Origin: DASXMT01 sp963803065
GTDB lineage: Bacteria; Actinomycetota; Acidimicrobiia; Acidimicrobiales; RAAP-2
Assembly (NCBI GenBank): GCA_963803065.1
Contig: CAWDKW010000001.1
Coordinates: forward strand, 1 to 64,000
DNA: 64,000 bases
Direction: 5' to 3'
Shown: piece by piece, positions 33,064 to 41,384 of the stretch
Layout: each line of letters starts with the position of its first letter
Position numbering within the stretch: position 1 is the stretch's first letter
Translations under genes and position numbers: made by a program
The notes under the pieces: generated by a model
What the model was told of the DNA's origin: nothing
The model's database searches: none
Seen by the model: only the letters and a program-made list of their open reading frames with translations

Positions 33064-34212
33064 TCAATCGAAGGTGATGACGCCCCGGATGTTCGTACCG
33101 TCGAGCATGTCCTGGTATCCCTGATTGATCTGGTCGAGCCGGTACGTCCTGGTGATCAGCTCATCGAGCTTGAGCCGGCCCGCCTTGTACAGGGCCAACA
33201 GGTTGGGGATGTCATAGCGCGGGTTGCCGGCGCCGAACACGACGCCCCGGACCTCCTTTTGGTACATGGCCAGTTCGAAGAGGTTGATGCCGCACTCCGT
33301 CTGGGACTGCGGTGCCACGGCGGTGACGACGCAGGTGCCGCCCTTGCCCGTGAGGGACAGGGCTTCGGGCATGAGGTCTCCGTACATGACTCCCGGGGTG
33401 AGGATGACCGAATCGGCCATGGCCCCTCTGGTGAGGTCCTTCACCAGTGGCAGCGCCTCCTCCATCGACCCTGCGGTGTGGGTGGCCCCGAAGTCCAGGG
33501 CTGCCTTCTGCTTGAACACGACGGGATCGACCGCAACGATGTTCTTGGCTCCGGCCATGCGGGCACCCTGCACCGCGTTCATCCCGACGCCACCGATCCC
33601 GACGACGACGGTCGATTCGCCTGGCTTGACCTCGGCTCGGTACACCGCCGATCCCCACCCGGTGGTGACCCCGCACGACACCAGGGCGACGACGCTCAGC
33701 GGGAGGTCGGGCTCGACCTTCACCAACGATGCTTCGTGGACGACGCTGTGCTCGGCGAATGTCCCCACCTTGGCCATGAAGTTGATGTCTTCGCCATTGA
33801 GGTGGTGCCGGCTGGTGCCGTCCGAGATCTGGCCGATGGCGAAGGTGGCCGCCCCCAGGTCGCACAGGTTGGAGTGGCCGGTGATGCACATCTTGCAGTG
33901 GTCGCAGATGGGGAAGAAGCTCGCCGCCACATGGTCCCCGGGCCCGAGGTTGTGCACGCCGGGACCGACTTCGAGGACGACGCCTCCGCCCTCATGACCA
34001 CCGATGACGGGAAACAGGGGCGGGAGCCCGGCGGCTTGGCGGGCTTCCTCGGGTGCTCCCATGTCGCTCGACCGGAGATGCTCGTCCGAGTGGCACAGCC
34101 CGGCAGCAACCCACTTGACCAGGACTTCCTGGTCCTTTGGTGGGTCGAGGTCGATCGCTTCGATCCGCCAGTCCTGGTTCCGGCCCCACAACACGGCCGC
34201 GTGCGTTTTCAT
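33064..34212 (-). CDS. NDMA-dependent (Zn, MDR-type) alcohol dehydrogenase
   Basis: This 382-aa medium-chain dehydrogenase has the catalytic zinc motif GLCHSDEHLR, GGHEGGGVVLEVG, the structural zinc cysteines in CDHCKMCITGHSNLCDLG, VSCGVTTGWGSAVYRAEV and the NAD site VVGIGGVGMNAVQGA. The overall pattern is that of actinobacterial NDMA-dependent alcohol dehydrogenases with tightly bound NAD that work with mycofactocin-type redox carriers. I use ATG 34212 (AGGGGG upstream). It would oxidise alcohols released by the oxygenases. Confidence 0.9.
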   Translation of the reverse strand: MKTHAAVLWGRNQDWRIEAIDLDPPKDQEVLVKWVAAGLCHSDEHLRSSDMGAPEEARQAAGLPPLFPVIGGHEGGGVVLEVGPGVHNLGPGDHVAASFFPICDHCKMCITGHSNLCDLGAATFAIGQISDGTSRHHLNGEDINFMAKVGTFAEHSVVHEASLVKVEPDLPLSVVALVSCGVTTGWGSAVYRAEVKPGESTVVVGIGGVGMNAVQGARMAGAKNIVAVDPVVFKQKAALDFGATHTAGSMEEALPLVKDLTRGAMADSVILTPGVMYGDLMPEALSLTGKGGTCVVTAVAPQSQTECGINLFELAMYQKEVRGVVFGAGNPRYDIPNLLALYKAGRLKLDELITRTYRLDQINQGYQDMLDGTNIRGVITFD

Positions 34213-34380
34213 GGCCCACACCCCCTGCGCGCTCGGCGGCCCGGCTGGGTCGCGCGTCAGAGTCTGCCATTCTTCTCGGGTGATGGCGTTGCCGGCGAGA
34301 GGGCGACGACCGTCGATCCGGCCGCGTCCAGGCCGCGGAGTACTGAGACTCTCGGAAGATCATCGACAGGGGAGGCAGCA

Positions 34381-35145
34381 ATGGGAACAGTGGCTGGGAA
34401 GGTGGTTGCCGTGACCGGCGCTTCGAGCGGTTCGGGGGTCGGCATCGCCAGGCGGTTCGTGGAAGGGGGCGCAACGGTCGTCATGCTGGCGCGCGGGAGA
34501 GAGCGGCTCGAGCGGGCCGCCACCGATCTCGGCGAGCGCGCCGTGCCCATCCCCGTCGACGTCGGCGACCCCGACAGCGTCCGCCAGGCCTTCGACCGGA
34601 TCTCCTCCCGGTTCGGCCAGCTCGACGTGCTGATCAACAACGCGGCGGTCTACCGGCCCTGCGCGGTGGAACGACTGAGCGATCCCGACATCGCCGGCCA
34701 GATCGCCACCAACTTTGCCGGGCCGGTCTACACGTCACGGGCAGCGATACCGCTCCTCCGGGCTGCCGGCGGAGGGGACATCATCAACACCTCGAGCGAA
34801 TCCACGCTCCACCCGTTCCCGATGCTGTCGATGTACGTGGCCACGAAGGCCGCCCTGGAGGCCTTCGGCCGGGTCCTCACCATGGAGGTGGCAAAGGACG
34901 ACATACGGGTAACGACGGTCATCCAGGGGACGGCCCGTGAGGCCGGGATGGGGTCGGACGACTGGCAGTGGGACCCGGAGCACGCGCAGGCTGCCTACGA
35001 GCTCTGGCAAGAGATGGGCCTACTGTCCACCGCGATCGGGCGTTACGGAGGCCAGGACGTCGACGATATCGGCGACGTGCATGTGTTCATCGTGACCCGG
35101 CCACGGGTCCAGAAGATGGACACCGTCTTCTGCCGTAGCTTCTAG
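34381..35145 (+). CDS. Short-chain dehydrogenase/reductase (SDR)
   Basis: This 254-aa SDR has VVAVTGASSGSGVGIARRFV (cofactor site), INNAAVYRP, NTSSESTLHPFP and the catalytic YVATK in SMYVATKAALEAFGRVL. The C-terminal part is unusual: instead of the common VDGG tail it ends VHVFIVTRPRVQKMDTVFCR, as in NADP-dependent reductases that do not act on acyl carrier substrates. ATG 34381 follows GGGGAGG. It is divergent from the alcohol dehydrogenase. Confidence 0.9.
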   Translation: MGTVAGKVVAVTGASSGSGVGIARRFVEGGATVVMLARGRERLERAATDLGERAVPIPVDVGDPDSVRQAFDRISSRFGQLDVLINNAAVYRPCAVERLSDPDIAGQIATNFAGPVYTSRAAIPLLRAAGGGDIINTSSESTLHPFPMLSMYVATKAALEAFGRVLTMEVAKDDIRVTTVIQGTAREAGMGSDDWQWDPEHAQAAYELWQEMGLLSTAIGRYGGQDVDDIGDVHVFIVTRPRVQKMDTVFCRSF

Positions 35146-35192
35146 ACCACCGTGGCCAGGGCGACCCTCAGACCCCGGTCAGCCGCTGGCCC

Positions 35193-35486
35193 TCATCCAC
35201 CGGCAGGGGCGTCGACCGCATGGATCCCGTCGACCCGGATGGCGGCGGTTGGGCAGTTCTCGGCGGCCAGCAGCACCTGCTCCTCATGCCCGGCTACCTC
35301 GCCGCAAACAACAGCGATCCCGTCGTCATCCAAGTCGAAGACCCCGGGCGCCCAGAACGAGCAGTTCCCGGAACCCATGCAGGCGTCCCGATCGATGACC
35401 GCCCGGCCGGGACGACCGGCAGAGCCGGGGTGCTCCGGCCCGTCGGTGTTCTCCGGCCCATGTTCGTTGTCTGACTCGGCGGCCAT
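35193..35486 (-). CDS. Atypical 3Fe-4S/4Fe-4S ferredoxin, probable P450 redox partner
   Basis: This small acidic ferredoxin has cluster ligands in DRDACMGSGNCSFWAP and AAENCPTAAI. In the expected CxxCxxC pattern the second position is Ser (CMGSGNC), a variation known in mycobacterial and Streptomyces ferredoxins that serve P450s. It is divergent from the P450 at 35646 with only 159 bp between. At about 97 aa it carries an unusual 30-residue charged N-terminal extension. The start is probably ATG 35486, without a Shine-Dalgarno sequence. No ferredoxin reductase is in the window. Confidence 0.88.
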   Translation of the reverse strand: MAAESDNEHGPENTDGPEHPGSAGRPGRAVIDRDACMGSGNCSFWAPGVFDLDDDGIAVVCGEVAGHEEQVLLAAENCPTAAIRVDGIHAVDAPAGG

Positions 35487-35601
35487 ACGCAATGATGAAC
35501 GGGCTCTCCGACCCCGTCAAGGCCGGCCCCCCTCCGGCCTCGGCGCCACCTCGGACCCACGGATCGTGTGGCAGGGGCGCCGGCGAAGGTGTAGGATTGG
35601 A

Positions 35602-35619
35602 TTCGACATCGAAGTCAAA
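35602..35619. promoter_or_regulatory. Family B repeat upstream of P450 paralog 3
   Basis: TTCGAC-ATCGAA-GTCAAA (35602-35619) is an inverted repeat of GAC/GTC half sites six bases apart, in the gap between the ferredoxin and P450 genes. Similar TTGAC-N6-GTCGA arrangements precede the P450s at 46948 and 53246. Confidence 0.5.
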
Positions 35620-35645
35620 GTTGTGCTCCGTAGGGGGACCGTGCC

Positions 35646-36911
35646 GTGAGTGAAGCCGACGCCGACATGGAGGCGAGGGACTTCTTCCGCGACGGGTCGC
35701 TCTTCGTGAACCCGTACCCGTACTACGACACGATCCGGGCGCGGTGCCCGGTGCAGCGTGAGCCCAACCACGACGTGGTGATGATCACCGGTCTGGACGA
35801 GGCAGTTGCCGTCTACTCCGACCAGGTGAACTGGTCGAACTGCAACACGGTCGCCGGCCCCGGGTTCCCTGTCCCCCTCGAGGGAGACGATGTCAGCGAC
35901 CTCATCGATCAGCATCGTGACGAGTTGCCGTTCAGCGATCAGCTCCCGTCGTTCGATCCGCCCTATCACACCGCGCAGCGCGGGCTGCTGATGCGCCTGA
36001 TCACGCCCAAGCGGATGAAGGAGAACGAAGAATTCATGTGGCGGCTCGCCGACCGCCAGCTCGAAGAATTCTTGGAACGCGGCCGGTGCGAGTTCGTCGG
36101 CGACTACGCCAGTACCTACACGCTCCTTGTCGTCGCCGACCTCCTCGGCGTCCCCGAGACCGACTTCGGGAAGCTCCGATCGGGGATGGCCAGGCCGGCC
36201 GAGCGGGCGCTGGGGGAACAGGAACACCGGCCGCTCGAGTATCTCTATGACCAGTTCACGGCCTATATCGAGGACCGGCGGCAGCACCCGCAGGGCGACG
36301 TCATGACCAGCCTCGCCACGGCCACCTTCCCGGACGGGTCGACCCCACCGGTCAAGGACGTCGCCCTCATCGCGGCCAACCTGTTCGCGGCCGGGCAGGA
36401 GACGACCGTGCGCCTGCTCACGGCGGTGCTCCGCATCCTCGGGGAGCGGCCCGATCTCCAGCAGCTGCTCCGCGGCGAGCGGGACCGTATCCCGAATTTC
36501 ATCGAGGAGACCCTTCGCATCGAGAGCCCGATCCAGGGCTCGTTCCGGTTGTCGCGTCGGACGACGACGGTTGGTGGCGTCAGCCTCCCTGCCGGCACGA
36601 CCGTCTTCGTTGCCGCCGGCGCGGCCAACCACGATCCGCGGCGCTTCGACGAGCCCGACCAGTTTCAGGTGGATCGGCCGAACGCCCGGCAACACGTCGC
36701 CTTCGGCCACGGCATCCACACCTGTGCCGGGGCACCTCTGGCCCGGGCCGAGGCCCGGGTGACCATCGAGCGCTTCCTCGACCGTACGGCCGACATCAGG
36801 ATCTCCGAGTCGGAGCACGGACCCCCCGGTGGGCGCCACTACGACTACATCCCGACCTATTTCCTGCAAGGCTTGACCAAACTCCACCTCGAGTTCGATC
36901 CCGTCTCCTGA
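35646..36911 (+). CDS. Cytochrome P450 (paralog 3)
   Basis: This 421-aa class I P450 shows NPYPYYDTIRARCPVQREP, LLMRLITPKRMKENEEFMWR, the I-helix AAGQETTVRLL, ExxR in EETLRIES and the heme loop FGHGIHTCAGAPLAR. It is very similar to the two P450s at the left end of the island, sharing the rare phrases PVPLEGDDV and SSCN/SNCN, so the three arose by duplication. It is adjacent to the ferredoxin that may feed it and is followed by the hydantoinase-type operon. GTG 35646 is the start. Confidence 0.93.
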   Translation: MSEADADMEARDFFRDGSLFVNPYPYYDTIRARCPVQREPNHDVVMITGLDEAVAVYSDQVNWSNCNTVAGPGFPVPLEGDDVSDLIDQHRDELPFSDQLPSFDPPYHTAQRGLLMRLITPKRMKENEEFMWRLADRQLEEFLERGRCEFVGDYASTYTLLVVADLLGVPETDFGKLRSGMARPAERALGEQEHRPLEYLYDQFTAYIEDRRQHPQGDVMTSLATATFPDGSTPPVKDVALIAANLFAAGQETTVRLLTAVLRILGERPDLQQLLRGERDRIPNFIEETLRIESPIQGSFRLSRRTTTVGGVSLPAGTTVFVAAGAANHDPRRFDEPDQFQVDRPNARQHVAFGHGIHTCAGAPLARAEARVTIERFLDRTADIRISESEHGPPGGRHYDYIPTYFLQGLTKLHLEFDPVS

Positions 36912-37001
36912 CGCCGTGCCCATCCGGGCGGACCGGACGAGGGGTCCCGGCGAGACCAGAGCAAACCAGAGCAACCAGCCGTCTTCGAGGAGGAGTGGCC
37001 C

Positions 37002-38783
37002 ATGACGATGACCGGCCCTCGGATCGACATCGTGACGGCCGAGGTCATTCGCTCGGCCATGGAGACGGTCTGCTTCGAGATGGCGACGTACGTCTCACGC
37101 ACTGCGACCACCCCCATCCTCAATCAGAGCAACGAGCGCAACGCCACGATCCTGGATGCCCAGGGTCGGCTGTCGGCCCTGTCGGTGGGGATTCCTCAAT
37201 TCATGTTGAGCTCGACCCTTCCCGTGCGGTTCAGCATCGACTTCTTCGGCGACGAACTACGGCCCGGCGACGTGATCGTGGCCAACGATCCCTACCACGG
37301 AGGGGGCCACCTCCCCGACTTCAACGTGTTCTCGCCCGTCTTCTCGGACCAGGGGGAGCTGCTGCTCATCGCCTCCATCCAATGCCACCACGGGGACACC
37401 GGCGGGGCGGTGGCCGGTGGCTACAACACCATGGCCACCGACATCTATTCGGAAGGCACGCGGTACCCCCTGCTCAAGATCATCGATGCGGGAATCGAGC
37501 GGCGAGACGTCGTCTTGACCATGAGGGCGAACAATCGGCTGGCCGGTTTCATCGGCGACCTCCGTTCCCAGGTCGGTGCGGCCCAACTCGGCGCCCGGCG
37601 CCTCGGGGAGATCGTCGAACGCTACGGGGCCGACGCGGTGAAGGCCGCCGTCGACTACACCATCGAGGATGCCCACCGGCGGTTCTCCGGCGAGATTGCC
37701 GCCTGGCCCGACGGTACCTATGAAGCGGATGTGTACGTCGACAGCGATCCGCAGGGCAACCGGGACATCCACGTGCACGTGGCCGTGACCGTCGAAGACG
37801 ACCGCCTGATCATCGACTTCGCTGGGTCGGACGAACGGCCTCACATCTCCGCCTGGTCCACCTTCGGGAATACCCGCGGAAACGCCATTGCCCAGCTGGC
37901 CAGCCTGGTCGATCCGCTGATCCCGAAGAACGAGGGCTTCTTCGACTGTGTCGAGCTGCGGGTGCCGCTCGGCTGCTGCCTCAACCCGGTGGAGGGGAAA
38001 CCGGTGAGCAGTGGAACGCACCATCCTGGTGTCGAGGTGGGCGATGCGATCGCCGTGGCCATGTCACAGATCATCCCCGAGCGGTGCGCACCCCAGACCT
38101 ACAAGTTCGGGAGCCCCCGTCAGATGTACGGCGATCTCGATCCGCGTTCGGGCTTACCGTTCTTCGATCACGGCGGGGAGGTCAGCGCCGGTTGGGTCAA
38201 CGCCGTCCGCGGGGTTGACGGGTGGGGAGCCCATGCCGCGGCGATGGGCAACCTGATCAAGGCAGAAGCCGAGTTCAACGAGCACCTGTTCCCGCACCTC
38301 ATCCGGAGCCGCAACTTCATCACCGATTCGGGGGGACCGGGAATGTTCCGCGGAGGATGCGGAAGCCACTTCGTCAAGGAGGTGCAGGCCCCGACGTATG
38401 TGAACCAGTACGTCGTGAACCAACGGCACATCCATCCGGGCATTGCCGGGGGGCGCCACGGCAGCCCGGACGCCTGTTGGCTGAGCCCGGGGACCCCGCG
38501 ACAGGTCGTGGTCTCACCCTCGGTGACCCGTCACGTCCTGGCACCGGGCGATCAACTCGTCTACGACTTCGGCGGGGGTGGCGGCTGGGGTGATCCACTC
38601 GAGCGTGACCCCCAACGCGTGCTCGATGACGTCTGGGACGAGTACGTCTCCGTTGGCGGGGCCCGGCGGGATTACGGCGTCGTGATAACGGGGACCCTCG
38701 AGGACATGGACCTCGGGATCGACAAGGAGGCCACGACCAGGTTCCGGTCCGAGATGGCAGCTGAAGGGAAGACCCCGCCGTGA
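37002..38783 (+). CDS. hyuB: Hydantoinase B/oxoprolinase (acetone carboxylase alpha-like) subunit
   Basis: This 593-aa protein of the PF02538 family has ERNATILDAQGRLSALSVGI, ANDPYHGGGHLPDFNVFSPV, QCHHGDTGGAVAGG, FAGSDERPHIS and GGGGGWGDPLERDP at the end. With HyuA it forms an ATP-dependent cyclic amide hydrolase (hydantoin, 5-oxoproline) or ketone carboxylase. It follows the P450 by 90 bp and overlaps hyuA by ATGA. A tandem ACCAGAGCAA repeat (36955-36974) and GAGGAGGAG precede the ATG. The true substrate is unknown; carboxylation of a ketone would fit the neighbourhood as well as amide hydrolysis. Confidence 0.9.
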   Translation: MTMTGPRIDIVTAEVIRSAMETVCFEMATYVSRTATTPILNQSNERNATILDAQGRLSALSVGIPQFMLSSTLPVRFSIDFFGDELRPGDVIVANDPYHGGGHLPDFNVFSPVFSDQGELLLIASIQCHHGDTGGAVAGGYNTMATDIYSEGTRYPLLKIIDAGIERRDVVLTMRANNRLAGFIGDLRSQVGAAQLGARRLGEIVERYGADAVKAAVDYTIEDAHRRFSGEIAAWPDGTYEADVYVDSDPQGNRDIHVHVAVTVEDDRLIIDFAGSDERPHISAWSTFGNTRGNAIAQLASLVDPLIPKNEGFFDCVELRVPLGCCLNPVEGKPVSSGTHHPGVEVGDAIAVAMSQIIPERCAPQTYKFGSPRQMYGDLDPRSGLPFFDHGGEVSAGWVNAVRGVDGWGAHAAAMGNLIKAEAEFNEHLFPHLIRSRNFITDSGGPGMFRGGCGSHFVKEVQAPTYVNQYVVNQRHIHPGIAGGRHGSPDACWLSPGTPRQVVVSPSVTRHVLAPGDQLVYDFGGGGGWGDPLERDPQRVLDDVWDEYVSVGGARRDYGVVITGTLEDMDLGIDKEATTRFRSEMAAEGKTPP

Positions 38784-40255
38784 CCGAGCCGTACCGCATC
38801 GGCATCGACGTCGGTGGGACGTTCACGGACTGCGTCCTGCTCCGGCCCGACGGGACCGTCACCGTGGAGAAGACACCGACGACGACGGATGACCAGTCCG
38901 TCGGGGTCCTGGACGGTCTCCGGCGGCTGGCCGAGGCCGAGACCCTGGCCGACGTGCAATCCCTCCTCGGGCGGTGCGAGTCGATCGTCCACGGCACCAC
39001 CACAGCCGACAACACCATGATCCAGATGTCCGGTGCCTCCACCGGGCTCATCGTCACGGCGGGCTACCGCGACGAGATCGAGTTGCGGCGCTGCTTCAAA
39101 GAGGACATATGGGATCCTGCCCTCGAACCGCCCCCTCCCATCGCCCGGCGCCGGGTGCGGCTCGAGGTCGCCGAACGTCTCAACGCCGAAGGTGAGGTCG
39201 AGGTACCCCTGGACGAAGCGGGGGTGCGCAACGCCGCCGCCCGCCTCCGGGCCTTCGGCGTCACATCGATCGCAGTTACCTTCTTGTACTCGTACCTGAA
39301 TCCCGCCCACGAACGGCGAGCGCGCGAGCTCATTCTCGAGGAGTTCCCCGAGGTCGAGTTGATCTCGCTGTCGCACGAGGTCCATCCCAAGCCACCCGAG
39401 TTCGAGCGGATCTCGACGACCCTGGTGAACGCGTACGTTGGTCCGCCGATCGTCCGTTACCTCGACCGTCTCGAGGCCGCACTGACCGATGCCGGGTTTC
39501 GGAGCGAGTTGTTGTTGGCCACGTGTTCGGGAGGGGTGGCCACGCCCTCGAGCGTCCGGTCCCGCCCCCTCCTCACGATGAGCTCGGGCCCGACGGGAGG
39601 GGTCGTGGCCGCCGCTCGGTCAGCGGTCGCGGCCGGACTGGGTGACGTCGTCAGCGTGGACATGGGCGGGACCAGCTATGACGTCTGCCTGATCCGAGGC
39701 GGCCGGCCGGACGTCACTTCCGATTGGAACTGGCGCCATCGGTACTGCATCGGTCTCCCCATGGTCGACATCCACGCCATCGGCGCCGGCGGAGGTTCAC
39801 TGGTCGGCGTGGTCGACGGGGTCCTCCGAGTGGGGCCCGCATCTGCGGGGAGCGTGCCGGGTCCCGTCTGCTACGGCAACGGGGGAACTGCCCCGACGGT
39901 GACGGACGCAGACCTCGTGCTGGGTCGGCTGGATCCAGGTTCGTTCTGGGGGGGCCGGCTCGAGCTCGACGTGGCCGGGGCCAACCAGGCCCTGGCCGAG
40001 GTGGGACGTCCCCTCGGCCTTGGTGCCGAAGGTACGGCGCGGGCCGCGGTCGACATCGTCGACGCCCACATGGCTGACGCCGTGCGGCGGGTTCTCTCGC
40101 TGGCCGGCGCCGATCCGCGCCACCTCGACCTCGTCGCCTTCGGTGGCATGGGTGCCGTTCATGCCACCCGGCAGTGTGGGTTGCTGGGGATGCGCCGCGT
40201 CCTGATCCCCGAGGCGGCGCCGACCTTCTCGGCCCTGGGCTCTGCTGACGGCTGA
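38780..40255 (+). CDS. hyuA: Hydantoinase A/oxoprolinase, N-terminal part (frameshifted)
   Basis: This is the first 491 residues of a HyuA-type ATP-binding subunit: YRIGIDVGGTFTDCVLL (phosphate-binding loop), SIVHGTTTADNTM, LATCSGGVATPSSV, MSSGPTGGVVAAARS, VSVDMGGTSYDVCLI and FGGMGAVHATRQCGL. The frame closes at PTFSALGSADG-stop. Removing one base at about 40241 (GGGCTCTGCTG becoming GGC-CTG-CTG) restores GLLTADHVVDDARAVLSDWR and joins the 40281-40856 ORF. The result is a 691-aa protein, the normal HyuA length. This is either a real single-base inactivation or a sequencing error. Confidence 0.88.
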   Translation: MTEPYRIGIDVGGTFTDCVLLRPDGTVTVEKTPTTTDDQSVGVLDGLRRLAEAETLADVQSLLGRCESIVHGTTTADNTMIQMSGASTGLIVTAGYRDEIELRRCFKEDIWDPALEPPPPIARRRVRLEVAERLNAEGEVEVPLDEAGVRNAAARLRAFGVTSIAVTFLYSYLNPAHERRARELILEEFPEVELISLSHEVHPKPPEFERISTTLVNAYVGPPIVRYLDRLEAALTDAGFRSELLLATCSGGVATPSSVRSRPLLTMSSGPTGGVVAAARSAVAAGLGDVVSVDMGGTSYDVCLIRGGRPDVTSDWNWRHRYCIGLPMVDIHAIGAGGGSLVGVVDGVLRVGPASAGSVPGPVCYGNGGTAPTVTDADLVLGRLDPGSFWGGRLELDVAGANQALAEVGRPLGLGAEGTARAAVDIVDAHMADAVRRVLSLAGADPRHLDLVAFGGMGAVHATRQCGLLGMRRVLIPEAAPTFSALGSADG

Positions 40256-40280
40256 TCATGTCGTCGACGACGCGAGAGCC

Positions 40281-40856
40281 GTGCTCAGCGACTGGAGGAA
40301 GGTCGACATCGAGGGCCTGACACGCCTCGCCGAGGACCTGCGGGCGTCGGCAGACGCCAAGCTGGAGCTGGCCGGCGTGGACCCGGGCCGCCGGCGCTAC
40401 GAGTGGCTCTTGAATCTCGTGTACCCGGGTCAAACGTTCGATGTATCCATTCCGCTGGAACAGCGGGACCACGCACCTTTCACACGCGAGTCGGTCGCCT
40501 CGGCGGCGGAGGAATTCCACCGCCGGAACGAGGCCGCCCGCCTCATCGAGGCCCGTTCCCAGGAGCCGGTGGTTCGGGGCATTCGCCTGCTGACGACCGG
40601 ACTGGTGGACCAGCCGACCAGGACCGAGCGGGCCGCCCTCGGTGCACCCCGGCCGGTGCGCTTCCGTCGGGCGCACACCGGCGACCGCTGGTTCGACGAG
40701 ACGCCGGTGTACGAATGGGGTGACCTCGGGGACGGTGCGACGGTCGCCGGACCGGCGTTGATCCAGAGCCCGTTCACCACTGTCGTCCTGGCCGAGGGCG
40801 ATGTGGCCGCCGTGCTCCCATCCGGCGATGTCCTGGTCGAGGTGGCATGCCCGTAG
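40281..40856 (+). CDS. hyuA: Hydantoinase A/oxoprolinase, C-terminal part (frameshifted)
   Basis: This 191-codon continuation of hyuA is in another frame. It carries the normal C-terminal HyuA beta-rich domain: LVYPGQTFDVSIPL, AAEEFHRRNEA, PVYEWGDLGDGATVAGPALI and SPFTTVVLAEGDVAAVLPSGD. Reading is open upstream in the same frame back to about 40242, through ADHVVDDARA, directly after the proposed extra base. It has no ribosome site of its own, so it is a fragment, not an independent gene. Confidence 0.85.
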   Translation: MLSDWRKVDIEGLTRLAEDLRASADAKLELAGVDPGRRRYEWLLNLVYPGQTFDVSIPLEQRDHAPFTRESVASAAEEFHRRNEAARLIEARSQEPVVRGIRLLTTGLVDQPTRTERAALGAPRPVRFRRAHTGDRWFDETPVYEWGDLGDGATVAGPALIQSPFTTVVLAEGDVAAVLPSGDVLVEVACP

Positions 40857-40926
40857 GCAGGCAGCGCGCAGCACGAACACCGGCAGCGGGCCTGAGCGAA
40901 GGGCCGGCTCGATATGGAGGAGGCGA

Positions 40927-41370
40927 ATGGGCACGTACAACCACACGGGGCAGGTGGTCTTCGATCTCGAACGGTCGAAGCGCTTCTACCAGGAAGTGCT
41001 CGGATTCCGGTTCTGGTACGAGATCACGCCGCCCGACGAGGCCACGTCCAAGCTCAACTGCCTGCCGCCGCCGCTCGGTGTCACCGCGTCGTATCTGACC
41101 CTGGACGGTTTCGTCCTGGAGCTGATGCACTACTCGGCGCCCGGAGCGGGGGCGCCCTTTCGGCCGCGCACGATGAACGAGCCCGGGCTCACCCACCTCT
41201 CGATCTCGGTCGACGACGTGGCGGCCACAGCCGAGAAGGCGGCCGACTACGGCGGCGAGATCATCAAGGAGAGCGATCTCGGCGTCGCCATCTTCATCCG
41301 GGACCCCGACGGCCAGCTGCTCGAGCTCTTGCCCACGACGTTCCGGGCCGGCCTCCCGCCCAAACCGTAG
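40927..41370 (+). CDS. VOC-superfamily (glyoxalase-like) protein
   Basis: This 147-aa single VOC module has HTGQVVFDLERSKRFYQEVL, FRFWYEI, GLTHLSISVDDVAATAEKAA and the ending IFIRDPDGQLLELLP. The His and Glu positions suit a metal-binding glyoxalase/epimerase fold. The ATG at 40927 has GGAGG at 40916-40920. It is part of the plus-strand operon that includes hyuB, hyuA and two acyl-CoA dehydrogenases. It may be a methylmalonyl-CoA epimerase-like or dioxygenase-like step; not resolved. Confidence 0.85.
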   Translation: MGTYNHTGQVVFDLERSKRFYQEVLGFRFWYEITPPDEATSKLNCLPPPLGVTASYLTLDGFVLELMHYSAPGAGAPFRPRTMNEPGLTHLSISVDDVAATAEKAADYGGEIIKESDLGVAIFIRDPDGQLLELLPTTFRAGLPPKP

Positions 41371-41384
41371 ACTCGGGGGTCGTC

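Noticed and set aside
35517..36974. 485-aa minus ORF
   Set aside because: Antisense to P450 paralog 3.
39714..40946. 410-aa minus ORF over hyuA
   Set aside because: Antisense shadow; it cannot explain the clear HyuA domains on the plus strand.
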